Assembly (NCBI GenBank): GCA_947453725.1 | Contig: CANGHH010000006.1 | Location: forward strand, 62,001-126,000 | Reading direction: 5' to 3' | Source of the DNA: Betaproteobacteria bacterium | GTDB lineage: Bacteria > Pseudomonadota > Gammaproteobacteria > Burkholderiales > Burkholderiaceae_C | DNA length: 64,000 bases | Shown: positions 37,333-46,969 of the stretch, piece after piece | Position numbering within the stretch: position 1 is the first letter of the stretch | Layout of the letters: each line of letters opens with the position of its first letter | The notes under the pieces: model-generated | Seen by the model: the letters and a program-made list of their open reading frames with translations, nothing else | What the model was told of the DNA's origin: nothing | The model's database searches: none | Position numbers and translations under genes: made by a program

Positions 37333-38748
37333 ATGGCAAAGACCGTTGCCGACGTGATGAAGATGGTGAAGGACAACGAAATCAAGTTCGTTGACTTCCG
37401 CTTCACCGACACCCGTGGCAAAGAACAGCATGTGACCGTGCCCGTTTCTGCGTTCAGCGAAGACAAGTTCGAATCGGGACACGCCTTTGACGGCTCGTCC
37501 ATCGCCGGCTGGAAGGGCATCGAAGCTTCGGACATGCAGCTGATGCCCGACCCCAACACGGTCAACATCGACCCGTTCTTCGAAGAGCCGACGCTGATCC
37601 TGACTTGCGACGTCATCGATCCGGCCGACGGCAAGCCCTACGAGCGCGACCCGCGCAGCCTGGCCAAGCGTGCCGAGGCCTACATGAAGAGCACCGGCCT
37701 GGGCGACACCGCCTACTTCGGCCCGGAACCCGAATTCTTCGTCTTCGACGGCGTGCGCTGGAAGAACGACATGTCGGGCTGCTTCGTGAAGATCGAATCC
37801 GAAGAAGCCTCGTGGAATTCCGACAAGGAATTCGAAAGCGGCAACATGGGCCACCGGCCTGCCGTCAAGGGCGGCTACTTCCCGGTGCCCCCGGTCGACA
37901 GCTCGCAGGACATGCGTTCGGAAATGTGCCTGGTGCTGGAATCGCTGGGTATCCCGGTCGAAGTCCACCACCACGAAGTGGCGAATGCGGGCCAGCTCGA
38001 GATCGGTACCAAGTTCAGCACGCTGATCCAGCGCGCCGACTGGGTGCAACTGCAGAAGTACGTGATCCACAACGTGGCCCACGCCTACGGCAAGACCGCC
38101 ACCTTCATGCCCAAGCCCATCGTCGGCGACAACGGCAGTGGCATGCACGTGCACCAGTCGGTCTGGAAGGACGGGGTCAACCTGTTCGCCGGTGACGGCT
38201 ACGCCGGCCTGAGCGATTTCGCGCTGTACTACATCGGCGGCATCATCAAGCACGCCCGTGCGCTGAACGCGATCACCAACCCGGGTACGAACTCGTACAA
38301 GCGGCTGGTGCCGGGCTTCGAAGCCCCGGTCAAGCTGGCCTACTCGGCCAAGAACCGCTCCGCCTCGATCCGCATTCCGTACGTGGCCAACCCCAAGGGC
38401 CGTCGCGTGGAAGCTCGCTTCCCCGATCCCCTGATGAACCCCTACCTGGGCTTCAGCGCCTTGCTGATGGCCGGTCTGGACGGCGTGGAAAACAAGATCC
38501 ACCCGGGCGAAGCCGCCACCAAGGACCTCTACCACCTGCCGCCTGAAGAGGACGCGAAGATCCCGACCGTCTGCAACAGCCTGGACCAGGCCCTCGACTA
38601 CCTGGACAAGGACCGTGCCTTCCTGACCAAGGGCGGCGTCTTCACCGATGCCTACATCGACGCCTACATCGAGCTGAAGATGCAGGAAGTGACGCGCTTC
38701 CGCATGGCCACGCACCCGGTCGAGTTCGAGATGTACTACTCGCTGTAA
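37333..38748 (+). CDS. glnA: Glutamine synthetase type I
   Basis: GlnA makes glutamine from glutamate, ammonia and ATP and is the main ammonium-assimilating enzyme. The 471-residue product has GSI blocks [45 protein letters not shown] and [10 protein letters not shown]. The adenylylation Tyr is about residue 400 in [10 protein letters not shown], so control by an adenylyltransferase is expected. AGGAGAG lies 6 nt before the ATG. Upstream are a sigma-54 promoter and two NtrC-box-like sites; downstream are a terminator and ntrBC. Confidence 0.99.
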   Translation: MAKTVADVMKMVKDNEIKFVDFRFTDTRGKEQHVTVPVSAFSEDKFESGHAFDGSSIAGWKGIEASDMQLMPDPNTVNIDPFFEEPTLILTCDVIDPADGKPYERDPRSLAKRAEAYMKSTGLGDTAYFGPEPEFFVFDGVRWKNDMSGCFVKIESEEASWNSDKEFESGNMGHRPAVKGGYFPVPPVDSSQDMRSEMCLVLESLGIPVEVHHHEVANAGQLEIGTKFSTLIQRADWVQLQKYVIHNVAHAYGKTATFMPKPIVGDNGSGMHVHQSVWKDGVNLFAGDGYAGLSDFALYYIGGIIKHARALNAITNPGTNSYKRLVPGFEAPVKLAYSAKNRSASIRIPYVANPKGRRVEARFPDPLMNPYLGFSALLMAGLDGVENKIHPGEAATKDLYHLPPEEDAKIPTVCNSLDQALDYLDKDRAFLTKGGVFTDAYIDAYIELKMQEVTRFRMATHPVEFEMYYSL

Positions 38749-38770
38749 ACGCCTCTGGCGATCAGCACCC

Positions 38771-38795
38771 AGCGGGCCTTCGGGCCCGCTTTTTT
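38771..38795 (+). terminator. Intrinsic terminator after glnA
   Basis: A perfect 8-bp stem AGCGGGCC/GGCCCGCT closes a TTCG tetraloop, followed by six T. It is a strong intrinsic terminator 22 nt after the glnA stop and only 22 nt before the next gene's ATG. Confidence 0.88.
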
Positions 38796-38817
38796 CATGC
38801 TGCGCGACAATCCCCGC

Positions 38818-39348
38818 ATGGACCTTCAGCCCCTCCCGTCTCTCCCTTGGCGTGTTTGTCGCACGCTGGTCTCGGCCTGCGCCTTGTGGTCGGCAGCGGC
38901 CGCGCAGGCGCAGGACAAGCCGGTCTACCGCTGCCCCGGCCCACCGGTGCTGTACACCGACGCGATGTCGTCGCAGGAAGCCCGCGACAAGGGCTGCCGC
39001 ACGATCGAGGGGGCGCCGATCACCATCGTACCGGCGACCAAGCCGCGCGCCGCGGCGTCGGCCGCCGGCGGCGGGGTGCGGCCCGGCGAGGCCAGCCGCG
39101 TCGACCCGGCTGATCAGCGCGCGCGCGACAGCGACGCCAGGCGCATCCTGGGCGAGGAACTTCGTCGCGAGGAAGACCGGCTGGGGCAATTGCGGCGCGA
39201 CCTCGGCAACGGCGAACCCGAACGCCAGGGCGACGAACGCAACTACCAGAAGTACCTCGACCGGGTGGCCGAGATGAAGGCGGCCATCGCCCGCAAGGAA
39301 GCGGACATCGCGGCCATCCGCCGCGAGCTCGGCAAGCTGCCGTCATGA
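38818..39348 (+). CDS. DUF4124-domain exported protein
   Basis: A 176-residue protein: signal peptide to about residue 32 (AAAAQAQD), a short DUF4124 region (KPVYRCPGPPVLYTDAMS), an Ala/Gly linker and a charged coiled-coil-like C-terminus (RRILGEELRREEDRLGQLRRDL and on). The domain has no known function. An ATG seven codons upstream falls in the terminator tail, so the later ATG is preferred. The stop overlaps the ntrB start as ATGA, making it the first gene of an ntrBC transcript. Confidence 0.75.
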   Translation: MDLQPLPSLPWRVCRTLVSACALWSAAAAQAQDKPVYRCPGPPVLYTDAMSSQEARDKGCRTIEGAPITIVPATKPRAAASAAGGGVRPGEASRVDPADQRARDSDARRILGEELRREEDRLGQLRRDLGNGEPERQGDERNYQKYLDRVAEMKAAIARKEADIAAIRRELGKLPS

Positions 39349-40433
39349 GCAGCGGCGCAGCACCCGCTGCAGGCGAGCTGGACGGCTTCGAGCCTTTCGA
39401 TCAACTGGCCACCATGGTGGCGCTGGCTGCACCCGATGGCCAGTGCCTGCAAGCCAATTCGGCGCTGGAGAACGTCGTCGGCATGTCGCGCCGGGCGCTC
39501 AAGCGCAGCAATGTGCAGGATTGGCTGCTCGACCCCGCGCAGCTGCGCGAAACGCTGTGGCTGGTGGCGCGCAACCAGGTCGCCACCGGCCGCTTCGATG
39601 CCCAGATCAAGCGCCTGCCGGCCGGCAGCGCCGATCTGCCGGTGCACGTCATCGTCAGCCAGACCGAATGGCCCGACCGCGTGCTGGTCGAGATGATCGA
39701 GATCCAGCAGCAGACCCGCATGGACCGCGAGGAGCGAACCCACGGCCTGGCGCAGGCGAACAAGGAGCTGGTGCGCAACCTGGCGCACGAGATCAAGAAC
39801 CCGCTCGGCGGTATCCGGGGCGCTGCGCAACTGCTGGCGATGGAGATCACCTCGCGCGAGCTGACCGAGTACACGCGGATCATCATCCAGGAAGCCGACC
39901 GCCTGCAGGCCCTGGTCGACCGCCTGCTGGCGCCGCACCGCCGGCCGCAGGTGGTCGCCGACGTCAACATCCACGAGGTCTGCGAGCGCGTGCGCTCGCT
40001 GGTGCTGGCCGAGTACCCGCGCGGTCTGGTCGTCGAGCGCGACTACGACACCTCGATTCCGGAGTTCCGCGGCGACCGCGAGCAGCTGATCCAGGCTGTG
40101 CTCAACATCGCCCACAACGCCACCCAGGCGCTCAGTGAGCGCATCACGGCCGGCGATGCCGAGATCAAGCTGCGCAGCCGCGTCGCGCGCCAGGCCACTT
40201 TCGGCCGCCAGCGATTTCGTCTGGCATTGGAATTGCATATCGAAGACAACGGGCCTGGCGTGCCCGAGGACATCCGCGATCGCATCTTTCACCCGCTGGT
40301 GTCAGGGCGCGATGGCGGATCGGGCCTCGGGTTGACGCTGGCGCAGACCTTCGTGCAACAACATCAGGGCACGATCGAATGCGACAGCGTGCCGGGGCTG
40401 ACGGTTTTCAAGATCCTGATCCCCCTGCCTTGA
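39345..40433 (+). CDS. ntrB: NtrB (GlnL) nitrogen regulation sensor kinase
   Basis: NtrB phosphorylates NtrC under nitrogen limitation and acts as its phosphatase when PII is bound. The 362-residue soluble product has a PAS-like N-terminal part (LATMVALAAPDG ... ALENVVGMSRR), the H-box NLAHEIKNPLGGIRG with His148, an N-box (NIAHNATQAL) and G boxes (EDNGPGVP, GGSGLGLTLAQ). It is coupled to the DUF4124 gene upstream and followed after 29 bp by ntrC. No transmembrane segment is present, as expected. Confidence 0.97.
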   Translation: MSSGAAPAAGELDGFEPFDQLATMVALAAPDGQCLQANSALENVVGMSRRALKRSNVQDWLLDPAQLRETLWLVARNQVATGRFDAQIKRLPAGSADLPVHVIVSQTEWPDRVLVEMIEIQQQTRMDREERTHGLAQANKELVRNLAHEIKNPLGGIRGAAQLLAMEITSRELTEYTRIIIQEADRLQALVDRLLAPHRRPQVVADVNIHEVCERVRSLVLAEYPRGLVVERDYDTSIPEFRGDREQLIQAVLNIAHNATQALSERITAGDAEIKLRSRVARQATFGRQRFRLALELHIEDNGPGVPEDIRDRIFHPLVSGRDGGSGLGLTLAQTFVQQHQGTIECDSVPGLTVFKILIPLP

Positions 40434-40462
40434 CTGGCGCTCACGAGGCGCCCCCCATCTGC

Positions 40463-41965
40463 ATGAAACCCATCTGGGTCGTAGACGACGATCAATCCAT
40501 CCGTTTCGTGCTCGAGAAGGCGCTGTTGCGCGAGCAGTTCACGGTGCGCACCTTTGCCAACCCCCGCGAGGTGATGCGGGCGCTGGAAGAAGACGCGCCC
40601 CAGGTGCTGGTCAGCGACATCCGCATGCCCGGCGGCAGTGGCATCGACCTGCTGGCCGCGGTGAAGGCACGCCATCCGGGTCTGCCCGTCATCATCATGA
40701 CGGCCTTCTCCGACCTCGACAGCGCAGTTTCCGCCTTCCAGGGCGGGGCTTTCGAATACCTGCCCAAACCCTTCGACCTGACCACCGCGGTTGACCTGAT
40801 CCGCCGCGCCTGCGAGGAAAGCCTGCGCGAAGAGGTGGCCGAAACGGCGCCGGTGCAGGCGCCCGAGATGCTGGGCCAGGCCTCGGCGATGCAGGACGTG
40901 TTCCGCGCCATCGGCCGCCTCAGCCAGAGCCAGGTCACGGTGATGATCACCGGCGAGTCCGGCACCGGCAAGGAACTGGTCGCTCGCGCGCTGCACAAGC
41001 ACAGCCCGCGCGGGCAGGGGCCTTTCATCGCCATCAACACCGCGGCGATCCCGAAAGACCTGCTGGAGTCCGAACTCTTCGGCCACGAGCGCGGCGCCTT
41101 CACGGGCGCGCAGACCACGCGCCGAGGCCGTTTCGAGCAGGCCGACGGCGGTACGCTTTTCCTGGACGAAATCGGCGACATGCCCTTCGACCTGCAGACG
41201 CGGTTGCTGCGGGTGCTCAGTGACGGCCAGTTCTACCGCGTCGGCGGCCACCAGCCGCTGAAAAGCAATGTCCGGGTCATCGCCGCCACCCACCAGAACC
41301 TGGAAGAGCGGGTCCGCCTGGGTGGCTTTCGCGAAGACCTGTTCCACCGCCTGAATGTCATCCGCCTGCGCCTGCCGGCGTTGCGCGAGCGGCGTGACGA
41401 CATCCCGATGCTGACGCGCTTCTTCCTGGGCAAGAGCGCGCGCGAACTGGGTGTCGAGGCCAAGCGCATCACCGACAGTGCGCTCGAACGGCTGGCCCAT
41501 TTCGACTTTCCGGGCAATGTGCGACAGCTTGAAAACCTCTGCCACTGGTTGACGGTGATGGCGCCGGCGCAGGTCGTCGAGCCGAAAGACCTGCCGCCGG
41601 AATTGATGAATGCACCCTTGGCGCCTGCGCCGGCTGCGTCCGTGCTCCACGAGCCGGCCAACGGCGCCGCGCAGGCCCAGACCGGGGTCGGCATCGCCGC
41701 GCCCGGCCCAGCCGTGGCCGACGGCAGCGCCGCGGTGATGGTGGGCGCGCCCACCTGGTTGACCGACCTGGAACGCGAGGCGCGCCGCCGCCTCGACAGC
41801 GGCGAGAACGAGGTCTGGGACGCGCTGACCCGGCAGTTCGAAGCTTGCCTGATCCACACCGCGCTGGACCTGACCCGTGGGCGGCGCATCGAAGCCGCGC
41901 AGCGCCTGGGCATCGGTCGCAACACCATCACGCGCAAGATCCAGGAACTGGGCCTGGACGACTAG
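40463..41965 (+). CDS. ntrC: NtrC (GlnG) sigma-54-dependent nitrogen response regulator
   Basis: NtrC activates sigma-54 promoters when phosphorylated. The 500-residue product has a receiver domain (VVDDDQS, Asp52 in SDIRMPGGSG, LPKPFD), a AAA+ domain with Walker A GESGTGKE (164-171), the sigma-54 contact loop GAFTGA (211-216) and a Walker B region FLDEIGDMP. A Fis-type helix-turn-helix follows at the C-terminus (RRIEAAQRLGIGRNTITRKIQEL). The ATG is the first in frame with a receiver start. It would act on the candidate glnA enhancer in this window. It overlaps the convergent xth by 4 bp. Confidence 0.98.
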   Translation: MKPIWVVDDDQSIRFVLEKALLREQFTVRTFANPREVMRALEEDAPQVLVSDIRMPGGSGIDLLAAVKARHPGLPVIIMTAFSDLDSAVSAFQGGAFEYLPKPFDLTTAVDLIRRACEESLREEVAETAPVQAPEMLGQASAMQDVFRAIGRLSQSQVTVMITGESGTGKELVARALHKHSPRGQGPFIAINTAAIPKDLLESELFGHERGAFTGAQTTRRGRFEQADGGTLFLDEIGDMPFDLQTRLLRVLSDGQFYRVGGHQPLKSNVRVIAATHQNLEERVRLGGFREDLFHRLNVIRLRLPALRERRDDIPMLTRFFLGKSARELGVEAKRITDSALERLAHFDFPGNVRQLENLCHWLTVMAPAQVVEPKDLPPELMNAPLAPAPAASVLHEPANGAAQAQTGVGIAAPGPAVADGSAAVMVGAPTWLTDLEREARRRLDSGENEVWDALTRQFEACLIHTALDLTRGRRIEAAQRLGIGRNTITRKIQELGLDD

Positions 41966-42726
41966 GTCAGCGTGACGACGACCGGCGCGTGGTCGCTGGG
42001 TCGTTCGTGCTTGCGCGGCAGCTTGTCGATGTGACAGGCCTGCACGCGGGGGCGCAGCGCCGCGCTGACCAGGATGTGGTCGATGCGCAAACCCTGGTTC
42101 CGGCGGAAGGCCAGGTTGCGGTAGTCCCACCACGACCACGACTTGGCCGGCTGCTCGAAGAGCCGGAAGGCGTCGACCAGACCGAGACCGACCAGGCCCT
42201 GGAAGTGGGCACGTTCTTCGGTCGTGCAGTGGATCTGGCCTTCCATGCCGATGGGGTCGTAGACATCGCGGTCGTCGGGTGCGATGTTGAAGTCGCCCAT
42301 CAGCAGCAATTGCGGGTGGGCCTGCAACTCGGCCTTCAGCCAGGCGGCCAAGGCGTCCAGCCAGCCCAGCTTGTAGACGAACTTGTCGCTGTCGGGGGCC
42401 TGGCCATTCGGGAAATAGCAGCCGATGGTGCGCACGCCGTCCACCGTGCCGGCAATGACGCGGGCCTGGGCGTCGTCAAAGCCCGGGATGTTCTTGACCA
42501 CGTCCTGCGCCGCGTTGCGGCTGAGCAGGGCCACGCCGTTGTAGGTCTTCTGGCCGAAGAACTGCACCGCGTAGCCGGCGGCCTCGATGGCGGCCTGCGG
42601 GAACTTGTCGTCGGTGAGCTTGGTTTCCTGCAGGACCAGGACGTCCACCGGGTTGAGCGCCAGCCAGTCCAGCACCTGGGGCAGGCGCACCGACAGCGAG
42701 TTGACATTCCAGGTCGCGAATTGCAT
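41962..42726 (-). CDS. xth: Exodeoxyribonuclease III
   Basis: A 254-residue AP endonuclease/3'-5' exonuclease of the ExoIII family acting on abasic sites. Key blocks are ATWNVNSLSVRL, VLVLQETKL with the metal-binding Glu, YNGVALLSR, MGDFNIAP and the terminal RIDHILVS and RPSDHAPVVV with the catalytic His. The four stretches are in order and the length is typical. It ends tail-to-tail with ntrC and is followed upstream by folA on the same strand, 27 bp away. Confidence 0.96.
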   Translation of the reverse strand: MQFATWNVNSLSVRLPQVLDWLALNPVDVLVLQETKLTDDKFPQAAIEAAGYAVQFFGQKTYNGVALLSRNAAQDVVKNIPGFDDAQARVIAGTVDGVRTIGCYFPNGQAPDSDKFVYKLGWLDALAAWLKAELQAHPQLLLMGDFNIAPDDRDVYDPIGMEGQIHCTTEERAHFQGLVGLGLVDAFRLFEQPAKSWSWWDYRNLAFRRNQGLRIDHILVSAALRPRVQACHIDKLPRKHERPSDHAPVVVTLT

Positions 42727-42753
42727 CTCTGAGGCTCGGGCAGGCCAGGCGCT

Positions 42754-43248
42754 TCAGCGCCGGCGGTAAGTGACGAAGTGGTAGCGGATACCGCTGGCGG
42801 TGACCGCGCTGCGGCGTTCGGTCTCTTCGAAGGCCGCACGCTCCCAGTCGGGGAAGTGTGCGTCGCCGGTCAGGTCGGCATCGACCTCGGTCAGCAGCAA
42901 TTCCGTGGCCAGCGGCAGCGCCTGCGCATAGAGCTGCCCGCCGCCCATCACGAAGACCCTGGGCGCATCGGCCAGCAGCGCCAGGGCCGCTGGCAGGCTG
43001 CCGACCACCTCGGCGCCCGGGGCGACGAGCGCGGCGTTGCGGCTGACCACCACATTGCGCCGGCCCGGCAGCGGACGGAAGCGCGCGGGCAGCGAATCCC
43101 AGGTCTTGCGGCCCATCACCACCGGGCAGCCGGTGGTGGCCTGCCGGAAGTGCTGCTGGTCGGCCGGCTCGTGGAAGACCAGGCCGTTGTCGCGGCCGAT
43201 GACGCCGTTGCGTGCCACGGCGGCGATCAGCACCAGGTCTTTGCGCAT
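42754..43248 (-). CDS. folA: Dihydrofolate reductase
   Basis: A 164-residue DHFR that regenerates tetrahydrofolate after the thymidylate synthase reaction. Visible are LIAAVARNGVIGRDNGL, the GCPVVMGRKTWDSLP block, RRNVVVSR and VMGGGQLYAQALP with the NADPH-binding glycines. The usual W-H pair after the Gly-Leu is VFHEPADQQHF, a conservative variant. It lies 14 bp downstream of thyA, the standard thyA-folA order. Confidence 0.96.
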   Translation of the reverse strand: MRKDLVLIAAVARNGVIGRDNGLVFHEPADQQHFRQATTGCPVVMGRKTWDSLPARFRPLPGRRNVVVSRNAALVAPGAEVVGSLPAALALLADAPRVFVMGGGQLYAQALPLATELLLTEVDADLTGDAHFPDWERAAFEETERRSAVTASGIRYHFVTYRRR

Positions 43249-43262
43249 ACCTTCAGGCCCGC

Positions 43263-44105
43263 TCAGACCGCGACCGGCGCCTTGATCAGCGGGTGCGGGT
43301 CGTAGCCCAGCAGCGTGAAGTCCTCGAAGGCGTAGTCGAAGATCGATTCCGGTCGGCGATTGATCTGCAGCGTCGGCGATGGCCGCGGTTCACGGGACAG
43401 CTGCAGCGCGACCTGCTCTTTATGGTTGTCGTAGAGGTGGCAGTCGCCGCCGGTCCAGATGAAGTCGCCGACATCCAGGTCGCACTGCTGCGCCAGCATG
43501 TGCGTCAGCAGCGCGTAGCTGGCGATGTTGAAGGGCACGCCGAGGAAGATGTCGGCGCTGCGCTGGTAAAGCTGGCAACTGAGCTGGCCGCGCCCGCCCG
43601 GCTCGGTGGCCGGCGCCACGTAGAACTGGAAGAAGGCATGGCAGGGCATCAGCGCCATCTTGGGCAGGTCGGCCACGTTCCAGGCGCTGACGATGATGCG
43701 GCGGCTGTCGGGGTTGGTCCTGAGCTGCTTGACGACCTCGGCGATCTGGTCGATGGGGCCGCCGTCGGGGGTGGGCCAGCTGCGCCACTGCACGCCGTAG
43801 ACCGGGCCCAGGTCGCCGTCGGGTGCCGCCCATTCGTCCCAGATCGTCACGCCGCGTTCCTGCAGCCACCTGGCGTTGCTGTCGCCGCGCAGGAACCACA
43901 GCAGTTCCAGCACGACGGCTTTCCAGAAGATCTTTTTCGTCGTGACCAGCGGGAAGCCGGCACGCAGGTCGAAGCGCATCTGGTGGCCGAAGATGCTGGT
44001 CGTGCCAGTGCCGGTGCGGTCGCCCTTGGCCACGCCGGTGGAGGCCACCAGGCGCATGAAATCGTCGTAGGGGGACAAGACGCGCGCAAGGCTGGGGCTG
44101 TTCAT
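43263..44105 (-). CDS. thyA: Thymidylate synthase (ThyA)
   Basis: ThyA methylates dUMP to dTMP with methylene-tetrahydrofolate, which it oxidises to dihydrofolate. The 280-residue product has [24 protein letters not shown], the active-site Cys in [32 protein letters not shown] and the nucleotide-binding GDCHLYDNH. The length is slightly above the E. coli enzyme, and the C-terminal APVAV is conserved. folA follows, giving the folate cycle pair. Confidence 0.98.
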   Translation of the reverse strand: MNSPSLARVLSPYDDFMRLVASTGVAKGDRTGTGTTSIFGHQMRFDLRAGFPLVTTKKIFWKAVVLELLWFLRGDSNARWLQERGVTIWDEWAAPDGDLGPVYGVQWRSWPTPDGGPIDQIAEVVKQLRTNPDSRRIIVSAWNVADLPKMALMPCHAFFQFYVAPATEPGGRGQLSCQLYQRSADIFLGVPFNIASYALLTHMLAQQCDLDVGDFIWTGGDCHLYDNHKEQVALQLSREPRPSPTLQINRRPESIFDYAFEDFTLLGYDPHPLIKAPVAV

Positions 44106-44133
44106 GGCGGCGATTATCTGGCGCCGCGCGCCT

Positions 44134-45933
44134 TCAGGCCGTCAGGGGTTCGATCCCGAACTGCATCGCCGCCAGCCGGGCGTACAGCCCGCCGCGGGCC
44201 ACCAGTTCAGCGTGCGTGCCGATGTCGACGATGTGGCCGCCGTCCAGCACCACGATGCGGTCGGCCTTCAGCACCGTGGCCAGGCGGTGCGCGATGACCA
44301 GCGTCGTGCGCCCCGCCATCGCCGCTTCCAGCGCAGCCTGCACCATGCGTTCGCTTTCGGCGTCGAGCGCGCTGGTGGCTTCGTCGAGCAGCAGCAGCGG
44401 CGGGTTCTTCAGCATGGCCCGCGCGATGCTGATGCGCTGGCGCTGACCGCCGCTCAGGCGCACGCCGCGCTCCCCCAGGTAGGTGGCGTAGCCCTCGGGC
44501 AGGGCGGTGATGAAGTCGTGGGCGTAGGCGGCCCGTGCCGCGGCCACCACCTCGGCGTCGGTCGCATCGGGCCGGCCGTAGCGGATGTTCTCCAGGGCGC
44601 TGGTGCTGAATACGGTGCTGTCCTGCGGCACGATGCCGACCCGGCCGCGCAGGTCAGCCAGCGCCAGTTCGGGCAGCGGCACGCCGTCGATGGTGATCCG
44701 CCCCTGCTGCACGTCGTAGTAGCGCAGCAGCAGCTGGAAGACGGTGCTCTTGCCGGCGCCGCTGGGGCCGACCAGGGCCACCGTTTCGCCAGGCCGGACC
44801 GACAGCGTGAAGCCCTTCAGCGCCGCCTGCAGCGGGCGCGACGGGTAATGGAAGCCCACGTCCTGCAGGCTGACCGCCGATCCGCCCTGCACGGCAGGCA
44901 GCGCGCGCGGGCGGGTGGGGTCGGCCACCGGTGACTGGGCAGCCAGCAGTTCCATCAGGCGCTCGGTGGCGCCGGCGGCGCGCAGCAGGTCACCGTAGAC
45001 CTCGGACAGCACCGCCACGGCGCCGACGAAGATGATCACGAAGACCACCGTCTGCCCGAGGTGGCCGGCGCTGATGCGCCCGGCCAGCACCGCCTGCGTG
45101 CCCTGGTAGAGACCCCAAAGCAGCGCGCCGAAGGTGGCGGTGATCATGAAGGCCACCAGGAAGGCGCGCACCCGGGTGCGCTTGCGCGCGGTTTCGAAGG
45201 CCGCCTCGGTGCTCTGGTCGAAGCGCGACGCCTCGCGGCCTTCCTGCACATAGCTCTGGACGACGGGGATTTCGCCCAGCACTTCGGCGGCGATGGCGCT
45301 GCTGTCGGCCACGCGGTCCTGGCTGGCCCGGCTGAGCTTGCGCACCCGGCGGCCGAAATACAGGCTGGGCAGCACCACGACGACCAGGATGCCCAGCACC
45401 TGCGTCATCACCCAGGGGTTGGTGATGACCAGCGCGGCCAGCGCGCCGATGCCCATCACGGCGTTGCGCAGGCCCATGCTCAGGCTGCTGCCGACGACGG
45501 TCTGGACCAGCGTGGTGTCGGTCGTCAGGCGGCTCAGCACCTCGCCGGTCTTGGTGCTCTCGAAGAATTCCGGGCTTTGCCGCAGCACATGGGCGTAGAC
45601 GGCGTTGCGCAGGTCCGCGGTGATGCGCTCACCCAGCCAGCTGACGACGTAGAAGCGCGCCGCCGAGAAGCCGCCCAGTGCGGCGGCCACGCCGAACAAT
45701 GCGATGAAGTGTTCGCGCAGCTGCATCACGCGGTCGCCGGGATCGGCGGCGACCAGACCCTGGTCGATCAGGGTCTTCAGTGCCAGCGGAAAGGCCAGCG
45801 TGCTCAGTGCCGCCAGCACCAGGAACAGCCCGGCCAGCGCGACGGTGCCCCGGTACGGGCGGATGAAAGGCAGCAGGCCCGACAGCGAGCGGGGGGACTT
45901 GCCGGTGGGGCGGTTCGATTCTTGTTTGGCCAT
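44134..45933 (-). CDS. MsbA/ABCB-type ABC exporter (fused permease-ATPase)
   Basis: A 599-residue half-transporter: six hydrophobic segments in about residues 20-310 followed by an ATPase domain with Walker [11 protein letters not shown]-loop [10 protein letters not shown], signature LSGGQRQR, Walker [13 protein letters not shown] and the H-loop AHRLAT. It would work as a homodimer exporting a lipid, drug or peptide; nothing nearby names the substrate. LPS export by MsbA is one option. The ATG at MAKQESNR is unambiguous. It diverges from the GGDEF gene. Confidence 0.95.
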   Translation of the reverse strand: MAKQESNRPTGKSPRSLSGLLPFIRPYRGTVALAGLFLVLAALSTLAFPLALKTLIDQGLVAADPGDRVMQLREHFIALFGVAAALGGFSAARFYVVSWLGERITADLRNAVYAHVLRQSPEFFESTKTGEVLSRLTTDTTLVQTVVGSSLSMGLRNAVMGIGALAALVITNPWVMTQVLGILVVVVLPSLYFGRRVRKLSRASQDRVADSSAIAAEVLGEIPVVQSYVQEGREASRFDQSTEAAFETARKRTRVRAFLVAFMITATFGALLWGLYQGTQAVLAGRISAGHLGQTVVFVIIFVGAVAVLSEVYGDLLRAAGATERLMELLAAQSPVADPTRPRALPAVQGGSAVSLQDVGFHYPSRPLQAALKGFTLSVRPGETVALVGPSGAGKSTVFQLLLRYYDVQQGRITIDGVPLPELALADLRGRVGIVPQDSTVFSTSALENIRYGRPDATDAEVVAAARAAYAHDFITALPEGYATYLGERGVRLSGGQRQRISIARAMLKNPPLLLLDEATSALDAESERMVQAALEAAMAGRTTLVIAHRLATVLKADRIVVLDGGHIVDIGTHAELVARGGLYARLAAMQFGIEPLTA

Positions 45934-46077
45934 GGCGCCAGTCTATGCGGCGCGAAGCGACCAGACCGGCCACGCCACCCGGTTCACCGGCATGCCGCTT
46001 CCGTCACACCCGCGTCTTCGGAGAGCCCTTCAGAACGCCGCGTTTGTGGTCGAATAGAGATTGAAATTCGGTGTCCG

Positions 46078-46932
46078 ATGAATCCAGTTCAAAACCCTTC
46101 CAACATCCAGTCCGCCCCTTCGGCTGCGCGGGCAACGTCGCCTGATCGCCTGTCTCTGGCGGCTCTGGGCCTGGGGCTCAGTTCGGTGGCAGCCGCTGCA
46201 GCCTGCGCCTTCGGCATCGCGCAAGCGCTGGGTACCGGGCTCGCCTGGGTCGCCCCGCTGGCCGCGGCGGCCGGTGCGCTGGTCGGCCTGTTGCCGCTCA
46301 GTGGGCTGATGCTGCGCCGGCTCCGCGCAGCCCAGGCGCTGGCTGACCGGGCTGGCGCGATGCCCGTCGGTGGCATGGCGCTGCCGCTGTTCATGGACCT
46401 GGCGCAGCGCGAGTGGGCCCGGGCCCGCCGCTACGGCAGCGGCGCTGCGCTGCTGCTGATCGACGTCGACCGCTACGCGCGTCTGTGCGAGGCGCGCGGC
46501 CCGCACGCGGGTGGCCTGGTGCTCGCAGAAATCTTGCGTCTGACGGTGCCCACCTTGCGGCCGGCCGACATCGTGACCCGCTATGCCGAGACCCAGATCG
46601 CCGTGCTGCTGGCGCAGTCCGATGCCACCGGTGCGCTGGACGTCGCCGAACGCATCCGCGAACGCACCGAGCAGATCGAAGTCAGCCTGGAGAGCGCTGC
46701 GGCCCTGCCGCAGAAGCTGCGCGTCACGGTCAGCGCCGGTGTGGCCCCGCTGCGCGCCTCGCACCTGAGCCTGCAGGCTTTGATCGACGATGCCGAAGAG
46801 GCACTCGCCGCCGCCCGCCAGGCCGGCGGCAACTGCGTGCGTTCGGCGCCGATCGAGCCGGAGCGCGGCCGCAGTGCCCGCACGGGCCGCGGCGAGCGCC
46901 GGGCGCAGCCGCGGCAGGACGGGCCGGCCTGA
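46078..46932 (+). CDS. Membrane protein with degenerate GGDEF domain
   Basis: A 284-residue protein with two hydrophobic segments (about 26-50 and 55-78) and a C-terminal GGDEF-fold domain. The catalytic motif is AETQI (170-174) instead of GGDEF, so it should not make cyclic di-GMP. An RPAD inhibitory-site motif (161-164) sits exactly five residues before it, so it could still bind cyclic di-GMP. DVDRYARL and VTVSAGVAPL match the domain elsewhere. The C-terminal 20 residues are Arg/Gly-rich. The gene is divergent from the ABC exporter and converges on the AttH-like gene. Confidence 0.85.
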   Translation: MNPVQNPSNIQSAPSAARATSPDRLSLAALGLGLSSVAAAAACAFGIAQALGTGLAWVAPLAAAAGALVGLLPLSGLMLRRLRAAQALADRAGAMPVGGMALPLFMDLAQREWARARRYGSGAALLLIDVDRYARLCEARGPHAGGLVLAEILRLTVPTLRPADIVTRYAETQIAVLLAQSDATGALDVAERIRERTEQIEVSLESAAALPQKLRVTVSAGVAPLRASHLSLQALIDDAEEALAAARQAGGNCVRSAPIEPERGRSARTGRGERRAQPRQDGPA

Positions 46933-46969
46933 TCGCGCGGCGCCGGCCGATGGCCGCCCGGCGTGCCGT

